Shown here: piece after piece, positions 1 to 11,725 of the stretch | How positions within the stretch are numbered: position 1 is the stretch's first letter | Layout of the letters: every line of letters begins with the position of its first letter | Origin: Floricoccus tropicus | GTDB lineage: Bacteria > Bacillota > Bacilli > Lactobacillales > Streptococcaceae | Reading direction: 5' to 3' | Assembly (NCBI RefSeq): GCF_001832905.1 | Contig: NZ_MKIR01000001.1 | Span: 124,001 to 188,000 of the forward strand | Length of the DNA: 64,000 bases | Program-made: the position numbers and the translations under genes | Notes under the pieces: generated by a model | Databases searched by the model: none | Seen by the model: the letters and a program-made list of their open reading frames with translations, nothing else | Told to the model about the DNA's origin: nothing

Positions 1-362
1 ACATTAGTAAACCTTATACAAGATTTTCCCATATTAAGTTTTGTTGGAACTTCTTTTGCAAATTCATCTTCAAACCAAGCTAGTAGTGCACGATTTCCCA
101 TCAACCCCATATGATATAAGGAAATATAATTTTTTTGGCTTGCTAGGCTGACAAATGGTAAAGGTTCATCATTTTGTCCTAAATATCCTTCAGGAAATAT
201 TGATAAGGGCACAACATAAGTTGGCATATCATATTGAAAGTTCAAGTCGAAATCCGATGGTATATTTTCATTTATAACATCTAATAACTTTTCATAAGAA
301 ACTTTCCATTTATCATCAATAGCTGAAATATATTTTTCAATCTCTTTATTAATATTTGACAT
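1..362 (-). CDS. DUF1801-family protein, 3' part missing
   Basis: The reading frame opens at the ATG on bases 362-360 and runs off the left edge, so only about the first 120 codons are present. The start is supported by an AGGAGG ribosome site lying inside the end of the upstream TPM gene, five bases away, so the two are probably co-transcribed. The visible protein (MSNINKEIEKYI..., then a segment with YHMGLMGN and a final GKSCIRF) resembles DUF1801 (YdhG-like) proteins: small soluble proteins of unknown biochemical role with a conserved GKSCIRF-like strand. No signal peptide or membrane segment is visible. Family assignment is from recalled pattern, so moderately confident. Confidence 0.65.
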   Translation of the reverse strand, partial: MSNINKEIEKYISAIDDKWKVSYEKLLDVINENIPSDFDLNFQYDMPTYVVPLSIFPEGYLGQNDEPLPFVSLASQKNYISLYHMGLMGNRALLAWFEDEFAKEVPTKLNMGKSCIRFTN

Positions 363-367
363 AGAAT

Positions 368-1618
368 CTACCATCCTCCTGAAGCACCTCCTCCACCTGA
401 AGATCCACCACCAAAACTATCACCACCAGAATGATTAGTTGGATTGTAACTTGAAGAAGAATAGTCATTAGTCATAATATATCCGTCTCCACCATACAAA
501 CGGTTACCAACAAGAACTCCGTTTGACACAATTTTAGCATTTGGATTTTTCTCAATTATTTTTCCATACCCTATATTATCATGTAGCGCCTTAAGACTTG
601 TAATTGTTGCAATTCCACTCAAAAGTAGATAGTAAAAATCAGTTTTAGTACGATTTAGTGAACTTGTATTACTATAGTTTGTATACATAATACCTAATTC
701 ATTAGCAATTAAACGATTTTGTTTGATCAAATATGAAATAATAAAAATGCCAATCACTGAAATTAGAATTATTATTATTGGAATTAATACTCGGTAGGTA
801 ATTTGTCCATTTAGTTGGTCAATCTGTTCATTTAAATTATTTACTTTGATATTCATGATTTCAGTTACTGTTTTAGAAACTGATAAAATCGCCTTACTAT
901 AATTTTTATCCTTAAAATCATTTACGATATCATCATCATTAACTATTCGACCTGCTTTACCATCGTTCAAAACTCCTTCCATTCCGTATCCAACTTCGAG
1001 ACGGAATTTACGATCATCTAAGCTTATCAAATATAGCACACCATTATTAAGCTTAGCATCTCCAATACCAACCTTACGAAAGATTTTGTTTGCATAAGAT
1101 TCAATCGTTTCATTTGAAGGCAATTTATTGATTGTAACAATCATATATTGAGCTCCATCTGTATAGCGAGCTAAATCTTTATTCATATCATAAATTTTTG
1201 ATCTTGTATCACTATCTATGATATTAGCATTGTCAGAGACAAAAATATTATTTGAATCAATATTGATATAATTATCACCATCAATTTTTAAAGGAGTATT
1301 ATTTTTCTCCTCTAATACGTATTCCTTCATACTATCTGCTCTATCTTGGTGAGGTGGATTATTTAAAATATCCTTTTTTTCCTTTTCAATCGCATTAATT
1401 CTGTTTTGGATACTATTGATTTGTTTAGGAGCAAGAAATACCAAATATGAAATTGACAATACAGTTAAAATAGAAAATATTATTCTAAATGTAGTGTAAT
1501 ACTTCTCGTTTCTAATTAATTTTCCTTCAAAATTATTATATTTTTTTAATCCATACTCAGGATTAGCAGCCTTATTCAAATTTTTATCAAATTTTTCCAA
1601 ATCTTTTGTCGAAGCCAA
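368..1618 (-). CDS. TPM-domain membrane protein with glycine-rich tail
   Basis: 416 residues. A first membrane helix lies near residues 45-63, followed by a short coiled-coil-like stretch (NSIQNRINAIEKEKK), then a TPM domain at about 125-260 (VSDNANIID, IESYANKIFRKVGIGD, RLEVGYGMEGVLNDGKAGRIV). A second helix is at about 276-297 and the protein ends in a low-complexity Gly/Ser tail (GGGSSGGGGASGGW). TPM domains (YgcG type) are extracytoplasmic; a plant member has phosphatase activity and another acts in photosystem repair, but the bacterial role is not settled. It is a paralogue in architecture of the TPM protein at 16449-17339, differing by the extra N-terminal helix and coiled coil. It lies downstream of pyk behind a strong terminator, so it is probably transcribed separately. 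Confidence 0.8.
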   Translation of the reverse strand: MASTKDLEKFDKNLNKAANPEYGLKKYNNFEGKLIRNEKYYTTFRIIFSILTVLSISYLVFLAPKQINSIQNRINAIEKEKKDILNNPPHQDRADSMKEYVLEEKNNTPLKIDGDNYINIDSNNIFVSDNANIIDSDTRSKIYDMNKDLARYTDGAQYMIVTINKLPSNETIESYANKIFRKVGIGDAKLNNGVLYLISLDDRKFRLEVGYGMEGVLNDGKAGRIVNDDDIVNDFKDKNYSKAILSVSKTVTEIMNIKVNNLNEQIDQLNGQITYRVLIPIIIILISVIGIFIISYLIKQNRLIANELGIMYTNYSNTSSLNRTKTDFYYLLLSGIATITSLKALHDNIGYGKIIEKNPNAKIVSNGVLVGNRLYGGDGYIMTNDYSSSSYNPTNHSGGDSFGGGSSGGGGASGGW

Positions 1619-1684
1619 TTTTATCTACCTCTCTTCTGATAATTCTATCAAAATACCTTCAACATTTACAGAAAAATGTAATAT

Positions 1685-1725
1685 ATTAAAAAAAATTAGT
1701 TAATGACTATGCATTAACTAATTTT
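1685..1725 (-). terminator. Rho-independent terminator of pfkA-pyk
   Basis: Perfect 14-bp inverted repeat (AAAATTAGTTAATG at 1692-1705 and its complement at 1712-1725) with a 6-base loop. On the minus strand the stem is followed by a run of T residues. It sits 30 bases after the pyk stop codon. Confidence 0.9.
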
Positions 1726-1754
1726 GATATTAATTTTATATAAAGTTTTATTTA

Positions 1755-3257
1755 TTATTTTACAGTTCTGATTCTCATTGTGTTAGTACGTCCTTCACCA
1801 ACTGGAACACCAGCTACGATAACGATATTATCACCTGAATTTACGAAACCATATTTACGAGCAACTTCTTCTGCAACATCATACATGTCATCAGTTGAAG
1901 CTGGACGTTCTTCAAGAACTGGGAACACACCCCAGTTAATCATTAGAGATTTTTGAACAAACTCGTCAAATGTAATTGCAAGAATATCAGTATCAGGACG
2001 GTATTTAGAAATTAAACGAGCAGTGTTACCTGATTCAGTAATTGCAACAACACAGGCAATATCCATATTCTTAGTAGCATCTTTAACTGCTGAAGCAACA
2101 ACTTCTGTTACACTTGAACGGTCGAATTCTTCTTCGTTTAGACGTCCATATTCAGATAACATAGATTGAGCATTCATGTCAATTCTTGCCATTGCAGCTA
2201 CAGATTCAACTGGATATTTACCATTTGCTGATTCACCTGAAAGCATAGTAGCATCAGTTCCATCAATAACAGCGTTAAATACGTCTGATACTTCTGAACG
2301 AGTAGCACGTGGTTTTTCAGTCATTGTTTCAAGCATGTTAGTTGCAGTAATTACAACTTTACCAGCCTTGTTAACTTTTCTGATAATTTGTTTTTGATAA
2401 ACTGGAACCATTTCAAATGGAACTTCAATACCCATGTCTCCACGGGCAATCATGATACCATCAGAAACTTCAATGATTTCATCCAAGTTATCGATACCTT
2501 GTTGGTTTTCGATTTTAGGAAGAAGTTGAACATGACCGTTACCAGTTTCTTCAAGAATTGCACGAACTTCGTTAACGTCTTTTGCAGAACGAACGAATGA
2601 GATTGCGATAAAGTTAATTCCTTGTTCAAGACCAAAACGGATATCCGCGTTATCGCGATCAGCAAGAGCTGGGAAAGGAATTTTAGTGTTAGGAATATTA
2701 ACACCTTTTTGTTTAGCGATAACACCATCATTTTGAACTTCTACTTCAAATTCATGATTAGTAGGATCTTTAGCAATAACTGTAAGACCTAATTTACCAT
2801 CGTCGATAAGAATTGTTTGTTTAACATCAACATGGTGATAAATATCAATTCCACCAGCGACGTTCAAAGCAATTTTATCGCGAGTTGATTTAAGACCTTG
2901 AGTAGTCATAACACGGATTTTTTCACCAGTTTTGTATTCAAACTCTTTATCGTCACCTTCGAAAAGTTCAGTACGAATTTCTGGTCCTTTAGTATCTAAT
3001 AGATACCCAACTTTTTGTCCTGCAATTTCTTCTGCACGACGAACAGTTTTCATACGTTCACCTTGCTCTTCATGATCACCATGTGAGAAATTAAAACGGA
3101 ATACGTTAGCACCAGCTTCAATTAATTTAGCAATGTTTTTTGCACTTGCTTCAACATCAAGTGACTCACCCCAATAACCATCATCACCAAATTTTTTACC
3201 ACCGCGAATTTCAACGGCTGGTCCAAGAGTTGCTACGATTTTTACACGTTTTTTCAT
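1755..3257 (-). CDS. pyk: Pyruvate kinase
   Basis: 500 residues. Catalyses phosphoenolpyruvate plus ADP to pyruvate plus ATP, the last step of glycolysis, in the cytosol. Visible family motifs in order: the N-terminal TLGPA, the substrate segment FRFNFSHG, DTKGPEIRT, the active-site strand LPKIENQQG, the metal-binding MIARGDMGIE and the pyruvate kinase signature region MTEKPRATRSEVSDV followed by GTDATMLSGESANGKYP. Length is normal for the Lactobacillales enzyme. It lies 66 bases downstream of pfkA with an AAGGAG ribosome site and no terminator between, so the two form an operon. Unlike Lactococcus lactis, where pfk-pyk-ldh are together, no ldh follows. Confidence 0.98.
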   Translation of the reverse strand: MKKRVKIVATLGPAVEIRGGKKFGDDGYWGESLDVEASAKNIAKLIEAGANVFRFNFSHGDHEEQGERMKTVRRAEEIAGQKVGYLLDTKGPEIRTELFEGDDKEFEYKTGEKIRVMTTQGLKSTRDKIALNVAGGIDIYHHVDVKQTILIDDGKLGLTVIAKDPTNHEFEVEVQNDGVIAKQKGVNIPNTKIPFPALADRDNADIRFGLEQGINFIAISFVRSAKDVNEVRAILEETGNGHVQLLPKIENQQGIDNLDEIIEVSDGIMIARGDMGIEVPFEMVPVYQKQIIRKVNKAGKVVITATNMLETMTEKPRATRSEVSDVFNAVIDGTDATMLSGESANGKYPVESVAAMARIDMNAQSMLSEYGRLNEEEFDRSSVTEVVASAVKDATKNMDIACVVAITESGNTARLISKYRPDTDILAITFDEFVQKSLMINWGVFPVLEERPASTDDMYDVAEEVARKYGFVNSGDNIVIVAGVPVGEGRTNTMRIRTVK

Positions 3258-3323
3258 TTTGTGGATACTCCTTCTTTTCTAAAATAATAGTTTATATAAA
3301 TCTCTTATATATCGTTCTTTTGA

Positions 3324-4310
<987 letters not shown>

Positions 4311-4322
4311 TTAAACATTAAT

Positions 4323-4351
4323 ATTATAGCACGATTTCCTTGTTATGTCTT
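4323..4351 (-). promoter_or_regulatory. Predicted promoter of pfkA-pyk
   Basis: On the minus strand AAGACA (4346-4351) is followed after 17 bases by a perfect TATAAT (4323-4328). It is placed about 37 bases upstream of the pfkA start codon. Confidence 0.6.
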
Positions 4352-4367
4352 AGAAATTGTTAATAAA

Positions 4368-7300
4368 TTATCTATAAACCGTTTTCAAGATAAAAGGCTC
4401 TAACTTATTTAATAATAAACCGTTTTCTTCAACAGAAATCTCAATTTGCCTTGTCTGACCACTGTCTTGAAAGTGCAAAATAACAGGAATAAAACCAGGG
4501 AACTCTCGCAAAATGCTGGCAATTCTTTGATTATTTAAAGAGTTTCCCAGATTAATCCAAAGTTTTACACCATTATCCTCTCTTAAAACAATTCTATCTG
4601 CTACCATTTGTAAACGATCATTACGACTAGATACCTTACCCATCATTAAGTAAATTCCACCCTCTTGGAGCAAATTACGATATTGACGGAAGCTTTCAGG
4701 AAAAAGTGTTATATCCAAAGTTCCTTGTGTATCTTGAACAGTGAGGAAAGCCATTTTCTCACCTGTCTTAGTCTTATGTTCTCGAATTCGAATCAACTCA
4801 ACTAAAATAGTTTGCCTTTTATTTACTTGTAACTTGTCTGTTGGTGTATATTCTCCCGTATATGAAAGTGTGATATCAGTCAAAGGATGAGGAGTAAGAG
4901 CAACAGATAAAAGTTCCAATTCTTTGTTATATTTCTCAGTTTGACTATAATCCTCAAAATCTTGATAAGAAAAATTAAGCGAATTTAAACCAAATAAATC
5001 AAGCTGAATTGTTTGATTATATTCAATCAATTTTGGAAGATTCTCCACCAATTTCCTTCGATTAGAATCAAAACTTTCAAAGGCACCAATCTCGATTAAG
5101 GGATTAATATAATTTGGCTTTTGAAAGTTCTCTGGTAATTTTTTAATAAAGTCCGAAAAATCACTATAAGGTCTTTCATTGATGATGTGCAGTGCCATAT
5201 CTTTTGGCACTCCTTTTACATGACTCAATCCTAGGTTAATTTTATTTCCTGAAATTTTATCATGGTAGGGCATTGAATTAATAGATAACTTGGCAAAATC
5301 AAAACCATTCTTCTGAGCATCGGCCAAGTAAATTTCTCTTTTTCCATCAGTCAAAAGTGCTTCGTAAAAGGCATCCGGATAGTAAGCCTTAAAGAAAGTT
5401 AGTTGGTAGGCAAGTGCTGCATAGGCATAGGCATGCGACCTGTTAAAGCCATAGTTTGCAAACTTCTCAATCAACTCGTATATATATATTGCTTGACTCT
5501 CAGTGTGACCCTCGGCAACTGAACCATTCACAAATTCCTGCTTAAGTGCTTCAATCTCCTTAAGGTTCTTTTTCGAAATAGCTCGACGAAGTAAGTCAGC
5601 ACGGCTAAGACTAAATCCAGCATACCGGTTAGCAATCTGAATAATTTGTTCCTGATAAATCATTATTCCATAGGTTGGTTCCAAAATATCCTTAATGGAA
5701 TCATCAGGATAAACTGGAACTTCTTGCCCATGACGCCTCTTTATAAAAGAATCAATATTTTGAGATGGCCCTGGTCTAAAAATTGAAGTTGCATTAACTA
5801 TATCATCAAATTTGTCAGGTTTTAATCTTCTTAACATTTTAAGCATCTGAGGATTTTCAAATTGAAAAATTCCCATTGTATTGCCTTGTCTAAAAATCTC
5901 TAATACATTCTGGTCTTCAAGGTCAATAGCTAAAAAGTCGATTTCCTTGTCATATTTTTTCAATACTAACTGCTTCATCTTTTCAATCAAAGAAAGATTT
6001 CTTAGTCCTAAAAAGTCAATCTTAAGCAGACCAATATCTTCAATTGCATATGCTTCATATTGAGTAATTGCTAAGTTATCTCCAGGAGCCAGTGGCGTAT
6101 AATTTGTTAATTCATTTTCAGCAAGTACTACTCCAGAAGCATGGATTGATGTCTGACGCGGAAAGCCTTCAATTTTAACTGCAGTATCATAAATTTGCTT
6201 TAAGAAAGAATCTTTAAGAATCTCAGACCTAAAACGATTATTGTTGGCATATTCTTCCTTAAGATTGGTTCGTCCATGAATCATTTTTGTAAGGTTTGTA
6301 GCTTCTACATCAGTCATTCCATAAACCTTAGCTACATCCCTTAAACTTTGCTTCATACCAAAAGTTGAGTAAGTCAAAATTTGAGCAGAGTGGCTTTGAC
6401 CATAACGAGTTTTAACGTAGTTTAAAAGCACATCTCTTTTATCATTAGGAATATCTATATCAATATCGGGCATGCTGTAACGTTCAGGATTTAAGAAACG
6501 TTCAAAAAGTAAGTTGTTTTTAACAGGATCAACGTGCGTTATCTCCAGGGCATAAGCCACCAAAGAACCAGCTGCAGAGCCCCTTCCCATACCTGTATAA
6601 ATATCTTCACTTCTTGCATATCTCAAAAGATCAGCAACAATTAAAAAGTAGTCATCAAATCCCATGTCGTGAATTACTGACAATTCATGGTTCAGACGTG
6701 CTTCATAAATCTCATCTAAATTGCTAATTTGTTTTTCTAAACCAGCAAATGCCAAATCACGGAGCTCTTCAACTGCTGGAATTTTTTTATTGAAAACTGG
6801 AAGAGATAAGTTTTCTACTAAATCGTATTTAATATTAGATGCTAAATTTTCAAGAGTCTTCACACTTCCAGGAAACTTTTCATCAAAATATGATGCAAAT
6901 GAATCTGGTGACTGAAGATACTCACTACTATCATAGACCAAACTTTCATCTAGTTTTGAACCATCACGTACCGCTTGCAAGACATATAAAGTTTCAGAAT
7001 CTATCTTATTTAGATAACGAATAGTAGGTAAAGGCAATATTGGATAGTCCGACTTCATGTTAGAATTACTATCTAAATCAACTGCTGTATAAATATCTAG
7101 CTCTTTTTTGTCGTTTGGAATCCTAAATCCTTGAGGAATAGCTATTGCTATGTTATCTAAGTGACTAAGGAAGTCTTTAATATCCCTACGTCCATAATTA
7201 TATTTTGTTGAAACTTTAAGTAAATTCTTATATCCTGCTGTATTTTTTGCAATAAGGTAAACAGTTACTGGTACCCCGTCCAAAAGCAAATTTGCTTCAA

Positions 7301-7490
7301 ATCCGATTATTGGATTGAGACCTGACTTATTCGCTAATTTGATAAATGAATAAGCTGCATGGAGATTTGCTTGGTCCATGATGCCAATATTTTTATACCC
7401 CATATTTTTAGCAGCAGAAATATAGCCTTCAAGACTTATGGTACTTGAAAGAAAACTATAATATGTTTTAACATTTAATGGTGTAAACAT
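4368..7490 (-). CDS. dnaE: DNA polymerase III alpha subunit, DnaE type
   Basis: 1040 residues, typical of the short Firmicute DnaE that works beside PolC and extends RNA primers on the lagging strand. An N-terminal PHP domain covers about 1-200. The polymerase palm carries GMGRGSAAGSLVAY and the catalytic aspartates in MPDIDIDIP near residue 341. A helix-hairpin-helix region and an OB fold (about 880-960, ILVELIRIREHKT...TLDITLF) follow. The first PHP motif reads VKTYYSF where metal-binding enzymes have HxH, so proofreading by this PHP domain is unlikely; this is usual for DnaE of this group. A clear AAGGAG site precedes the ATG. The gene points away from the small DUF2929 gene upstream. Confidence 0.96.
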   Translation of the reverse strand: MFTPLNVKTYYSFLSSTISLEGYISAAKNMGYKNIGIMDQANLHAAYSFIKLANKSGLNPIIGFEANLLLDGVPVTVYLIAKNTAGYKNLLKVSTKYNYGRRDIKDFLSHLDNIAIAIPQGFRIPNDKKELDIYTAVDLDSNSNMKSDYPILPLPTIRYLNKIDSETLYVLQAVRDGSKLDESLVYDSSEYLQSPDSFASYFDEKFPGSVKTLENLASNIKYDLVENLSLPVFNKKIPAVEELRDLAFAGLEKQISNLDEIYEARLNHELSVIHDMGFDDYFLIVADLLRYARSEDIYTGMGRGSAAGSLVAYALEITHVDPVKNNLLFERFLNPERYSMPDIDIDIPNDKRDVLLNYVKTRYGQSHSAQILTYSTFGMKQSLRDVAKVYGMTDVEATNLTKMIHGRTNLKEEYANNNRFRSEILKDSFLKQIYDTAVKIEGFPRQTSIHASGVVLAENELTNYTPLAPGDNLAITQYEAYAIEDIGLLKIDFLGLRNLSLIEKMKQLVLKKYDKEIDFLAIDLEDQNVLEIFRQGNTMGIFQFENPQMLKMLRRLKPDKFDDIVNATSIFRPGPSQNIDSFIKRRHGQEVPVYPDDSIKDILEPTYGIMIYQEQIIQIANRYAGFSLSRADLLRRAISKKNLKEIEALKQEFVNGSVAEGHTESQAIYIYELIEKFANYGFNRSHAYAYAALAYQLTFFKAYYPDAFYEALLTDGKREIYLADAQKNGFDFAKLSINSMPYHDKISGNKINLGLSHVKGVPKDMALHIINERPYSDFSDFIKKLPENFQKPNYINPLIEIGAFESFDSNRRKLVENLPKLIEYNQTIQLDLFGLNSLNFSYQDFEDYSQTEKYNKELELLSVALTPHPLTDITLSYTGEYTPTDKLQVNKRQTILVELIRIREHKTKTGEKMAFLTVQDTQGTLDITLFPESFRQYRNLLQEGGIYLMMGKVSSRNDRLQMVADRIVLREDNGVKLWINLGNSLNNQRIASILREFPGFIPVILHFQDSGQTRQIEISVEENGLLLNKLEPFILKTVYR

Positions 7491-7623
7491 GGGTAAAACT
7501 CCTTAACTAACTATCACTTGCTCAATAGAATTGATTATGTTAATATTATAACTGATTTTGAAGAAAAATGCTGAAAGTCTTTTCCAGTATTTCTAAAGCT
7601 TTATTTATAGAAAAGAGACGATT

Positions 7624-7803
7624 ATGAAATTTTTAACAGTACTTTTTTGGTCAATGATTTTGGGACAAATTTTAGGATATATCCTAAGCGCCTTACAAGG
7701 AACTCCAGATAATTATCTTATTGCTGCAGGAATGTCAATTTATATGGCAGTATTTGTATATTTCATTGGAAATGTTATAAAACCTAAAGTAGAAGCTAAA
7801 TAA
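7624..7803 (+). CDS. DUF2929-family small membrane protein
   Basis: 59 codons, beginning MKFLTVLFWSMILGQILGYI. Two hydrophobic segments (about 4-22 and 33-52) are separated by a short polar turn (QGTPDNY). The opening FWSxILGQxxGYI pattern and the size fit DUF2929, a family of two-helix membrane proteins of unknown function found in Lactobacillales near dnaE. A weak AAGAGA ribosome site precedes the ATG. A terminator starts one base into its stop codon, so it is a transcription unit of its own. Confidence 0.72.
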   Translation: MKFLTVLFWSMILGQILGYILSALQGTPDNYLIAAGMSIYMAVFVYFIGNVIKPKVEAK

Positions 7804-7827
7804 TCCACTTGAATGGTGGATTTTTTC
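7802..7827 (+). terminator. Terminator of the DUF2929 gene
   Basis: Seven-base stem AATCCAC (7802-7808) with GTGGATT (7816-7822), followed by a T run. It overlaps the stop codon of the small gene and lies between it and arr. Confidence 0.8.
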
Positions 7828-7859
7828 TTCCTCTACATCCTAGAAAAAGGAGAAAAATA

Positions 7860-8252
7860 TTGAATATTAAAGGTCCATATTATCATGGAACAAAAGCAGA
7901 TTTACAAATTGGTGATTTATTAACTGCAGGTTTCAAATCAAATTACGATGATAATGTTGTCATGAATCACATCTATTTTACTGCAATAGCAAAGGGTGCC
8001 GGACTTGCTGCTGATATTGCACAAGGTAAAGGAAAACCAAGAGTCTATATTGTTGAACCTACAGGACAATTTGAAGATGATCCAAATGTTACTGATAAAA
8101 AGTTTCCGGGAAACCCAACAAAATCTTATAGAAGCCAGGAACCATTAAAAATTGTTGGAGAAGTCACTGAATGGGAAGAATTCCCTGCTGATTTTATCCA
8201 ATCAATCAGAGATAAGATTGCAAGTGGTAATCCAGGTGAAATAATAAACTAA
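7860..8252 (+). CDS. arr: Rifamycin ADP-ribosyltransferase (Arr family)
   Basis: 130 residues from a TTG start at 7860, chosen because AAGGAG (7847-7852) sits seven bases upstream and the family begins there; the upstream extension to 7809 has no ribosome site and overlaps a terminator. Arr enzymes inactivate rifampicin by moving ADP-ribose from NAD+ to its C23 hydroxyl. Family motifs are all present: GPYYHGTKADL, IYFTAIAKGAGLAA, VYIVEPTGQFEDDPNVTDKKFPGNP and SYRSQEPLKIVGEV. The His, Tyr and Asp residues of the NAD-binding pocket appear intact (HGT, YFT, EDDPN). No mobile element is adjacent. Flanked on both sides by terminators, so probably monocistronic. Confidence 0.93.
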   Translation: MNIKGPYYHGTKADLQIGDLLTAGFKSNYDDNVVMNHIYFTAIAKGAGLAADIAQGKGKPRVYIVEPTGQFEDDPNVTDKKFPGNPTKSYRSQEPLKIVGEVTEWEEFPADFIQSIRDKIASGNPGEIIN

Positions 8253-8285
8253 AAGAAGGTAGACTTGCGCTTACCTTCTTTTTCA
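8251..8285. terminator. Terminator between arr and the binding-protein gene
   Basis: Perfect 11-bp stem AAAAGAAGGTA (8251-8261) with TACCTTCTTTT (8272-8282) and T-rich flank on the plus strand. The minus-strand side is also T-rich, so it may serve both convergent genes. Confidence 0.85.
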
Positions 8286-8291
8286 TACATT

Positions 8292-9569
8292 CTATTGATT
8301 CCATGCAGCTTGGAGTTGCTTTGTTCCATCTTGGATCATTTTTTCCCTGTCTCCTTTAGGATTAGAAAGAATGTTTTCCATTATTGACTTAACTTCGTTA
8401 TTAAGTGCTGCGTTTGAGTTTTCAGTAACCGGGAAATAAACCAAATCTTTTGTAGACTCAGCTAAGATACCTGGAATTTGAGTATCTTTAGAATCTAGAT
8501 ATTCTTTGTTTTCAAGTACAGACTCAACAACTGGCATATAGCCACTTTTTTGAGCCCAATATAATTGAACCTTAGGTGATGATAGATACTTCATATATTC
8601 AAATGCTGCCGTTTTCTCTGAACCACTAGCATTTTTAAACATATATATATCAGTACCACGTTGAATATTCTTCTTCTCTGGGCGAACAGCCATACCATAC
8701 TTATATCCCGCTGCTGCTGCATTTTTGGCAACAAAAGGTTCTGCTGAAATACTACCTATAAACATAGCGACTTTTTTATTTCCAAATGGAACTGAAACAT
8801 ATTTATCTGAACCTGCTGTCTGAAAATAGCCATCTTTCACTCCATCAGCATAATAATTCACTACTTCTCTTGATTCTTTACTATCAAATGGAACATCTTT
8901 ATTTACTTCTATACCCTTATTTTCCATTCCAAGGAAATAGTAAATATCTAAAGCATCAAAACCTGCACCTACTACTTGTCCATTAGATTTTTGATAGATG
9001 GTCTTAGATACTTCCTTAAGCTCATCTAAGGTTTTAGGAACCTCTACTCCATACTCTCTGAACATATCTTCATTATAGAAAAGTGCCTCAGTTGACTTAT
9101 TAAAGGGAATACCATATTGAATATCTTCAATTTTTGCACCATCTAAAAGTGGTTGTCTTATTTTCTCTTGGTCTCCCCAACCAATTTTATCATTTTCAAT
9201 GTAAGGCGTTAAATTCTCCATTTGACCATTTTTTGCTGCATCATAAAACCAACCGGGATGCCCTTGAGTAATTGTCGGTAAATTTTTAGGAGTTTGCATT
9301 GTTGAATTTAGTTTTGCTTGCAAATCCTTGTATTCTTGTTGATTTTGAAGTTTAATCTTTATCTTTGGATTTTCCTTTTGAAAGTCATCTGTAATTTTAG
9401 TAAGCGCCTTCTCTTGTTCACCATTCATGGCATGCCAAAAAGTAACTGTAGTCTCATCTTTAATCTCAGTAACAATATCATTACTACTTGATTTCTTTCC
9501 ACCACATGCAGATAAACTAGCGATTGTAGTTACTGCTAACGCTAATATTGCCCATTTCTTGAATTTCAT
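8292..9569 (-). CDS. ABC transporter sugar-binding lipoprotein
   Basis: 425 residues from the ATG at 9569, which follows GGGAGAG; a longer reading frame upstream lacks a ribosome site and a signal peptide. The N-terminus is a lipoprotein signal (hydrophobic core, then LSAC|GG at about residues 18-23), so the mature protein is anchored outside the membrane by a lipidated Cys. The rest is a family-1 extracellular binding protein (TFWHAMNGEQEKAL, YGIPFNKSTEALFYN, VPFGNKKVAMFIGS, AFEYMKYLSSP). It resembles UgpB or oligosaccharide binding proteins. No permease or ATPase gene is adjacent, so it probably serves a transporter encoded elsewhere; the ligand is unknown. A cre-like palindrome lies upstream. 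Confidence 0.88.
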   Translation of the reverse strand: MKFKKWAILALAVTTIASLSACGGKKSSSNDIVTEIKDETTVTFWHAMNGEQEKALTKITDDFQKENPKIKIKLQNQQEYKDLQAKLNSTMQTPKNLPTITQGHPGWFYDAAKNGQMENLTPYIENDKIGWGDQEKIRQPLLDGAKIEDIQYGIPFNKSTEALFYNEDMFREYGVEVPKTLDELKEVSKTIYQKSNGQVVGAGFDALDIYYFLGMENKGIEVNKDVPFDSKESREVVNYYADGVKDGYFQTAGSDKYVSVPFGNKKVAMFIGSISAEPFVAKNAAAAGYKYGMAVRPEKKNIQRGTDIYMFKNASGSEKTAAFEYMKYLSSPKVQLYWAQKSGYMPVVESVLENKEYLDSKDTQIPGILAESTKDLVYFPVTENSNAALNNEVKSIMENILSNPKGDREKMIQDGTKQLQAAWNQ

Positions 9570-9661
9570 TTTACTCTCCCTATAAAATAATTTTCTATTC
9601 TTCTTTGCAAAACTTACATTGTATTCCATCATATTATTTATTAATTAAATTAGATGGAATC

Positions 9662-9676
9662 ATGTAAACGTTTACC
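9662..9676. promoter_or_regulatory. cre-like / LacI-family operator
   Basis: ATGTAAACGTTTACC contains the 12-bp perfect palindrome GTAAACGTTTAC and fits the catabolite-response consensus at 14 of 15 positions. It lies about 95 bases upstream of the binding-protein start, next to A/T-rich -10-like sequence (TATTAT, TATAAC). Control by CcpA or by a LacI-type sugar repressor is inferred. Confidence 0.65.
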
Positions 9677-9759
9677 GTTATAATATATCATTAATAAAAA
9701 AATATCTCCATACAATTATTTCACTTTCTGTGCACTTTTCTTAAAAATATATTTCTATA

Positions 9760-9793
9760 TAAAAAAACCTTGCCAAAATTAGATTGACAAGGT
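9760..9793 (-). terminator. Terminator of pyrG
   Basis: On the minus strand ACCTTG and CAAGGT form a stem (9767-9772 and 9788-9793) followed by seven T residues, nine bases after the pyrG stop. Confidence 0.85.
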
Positions 9794-9801
9794 CAGAATT
9801 T

Positions 9802-11625
<1,824 letters not shown>

Positions 11626-11659
11626 CTAAAGTTCAGCCGTAAGTATGACATCATTATTA

Positions 11660-11688
11660 TTGTTAAAAACTAAAAAAAATACTATTAT
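11660..11688 (+). promoter_or_regulatory. Predicted promoter of the GlsB-like gene
   Basis: TTGTTA (11660-11665), 17 bases, TATTAT (11683-11688), about 37 bases before the ATG at 11726. Confidence 0.6.
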
Positions 11689-11725
11689 TACTATATAAAG
11701 ATTATAAATTGAAAGGAAGATTATC

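Noticed and set aside
2176-2731. Open frames antisense to or out of frame within pyk
   Set aside because: Shadow frames; the pyk frame carries all enzyme motifs. The same applies to the many other short frames inside dnaE, pyrG, purB and mapZ.
9570-9632. N-terminal extension of the sugar-binding protein reading frame
   Set aside because: No ribosome site, and it would bury the lipoprotein signal peptide 21 residues inside the protein.
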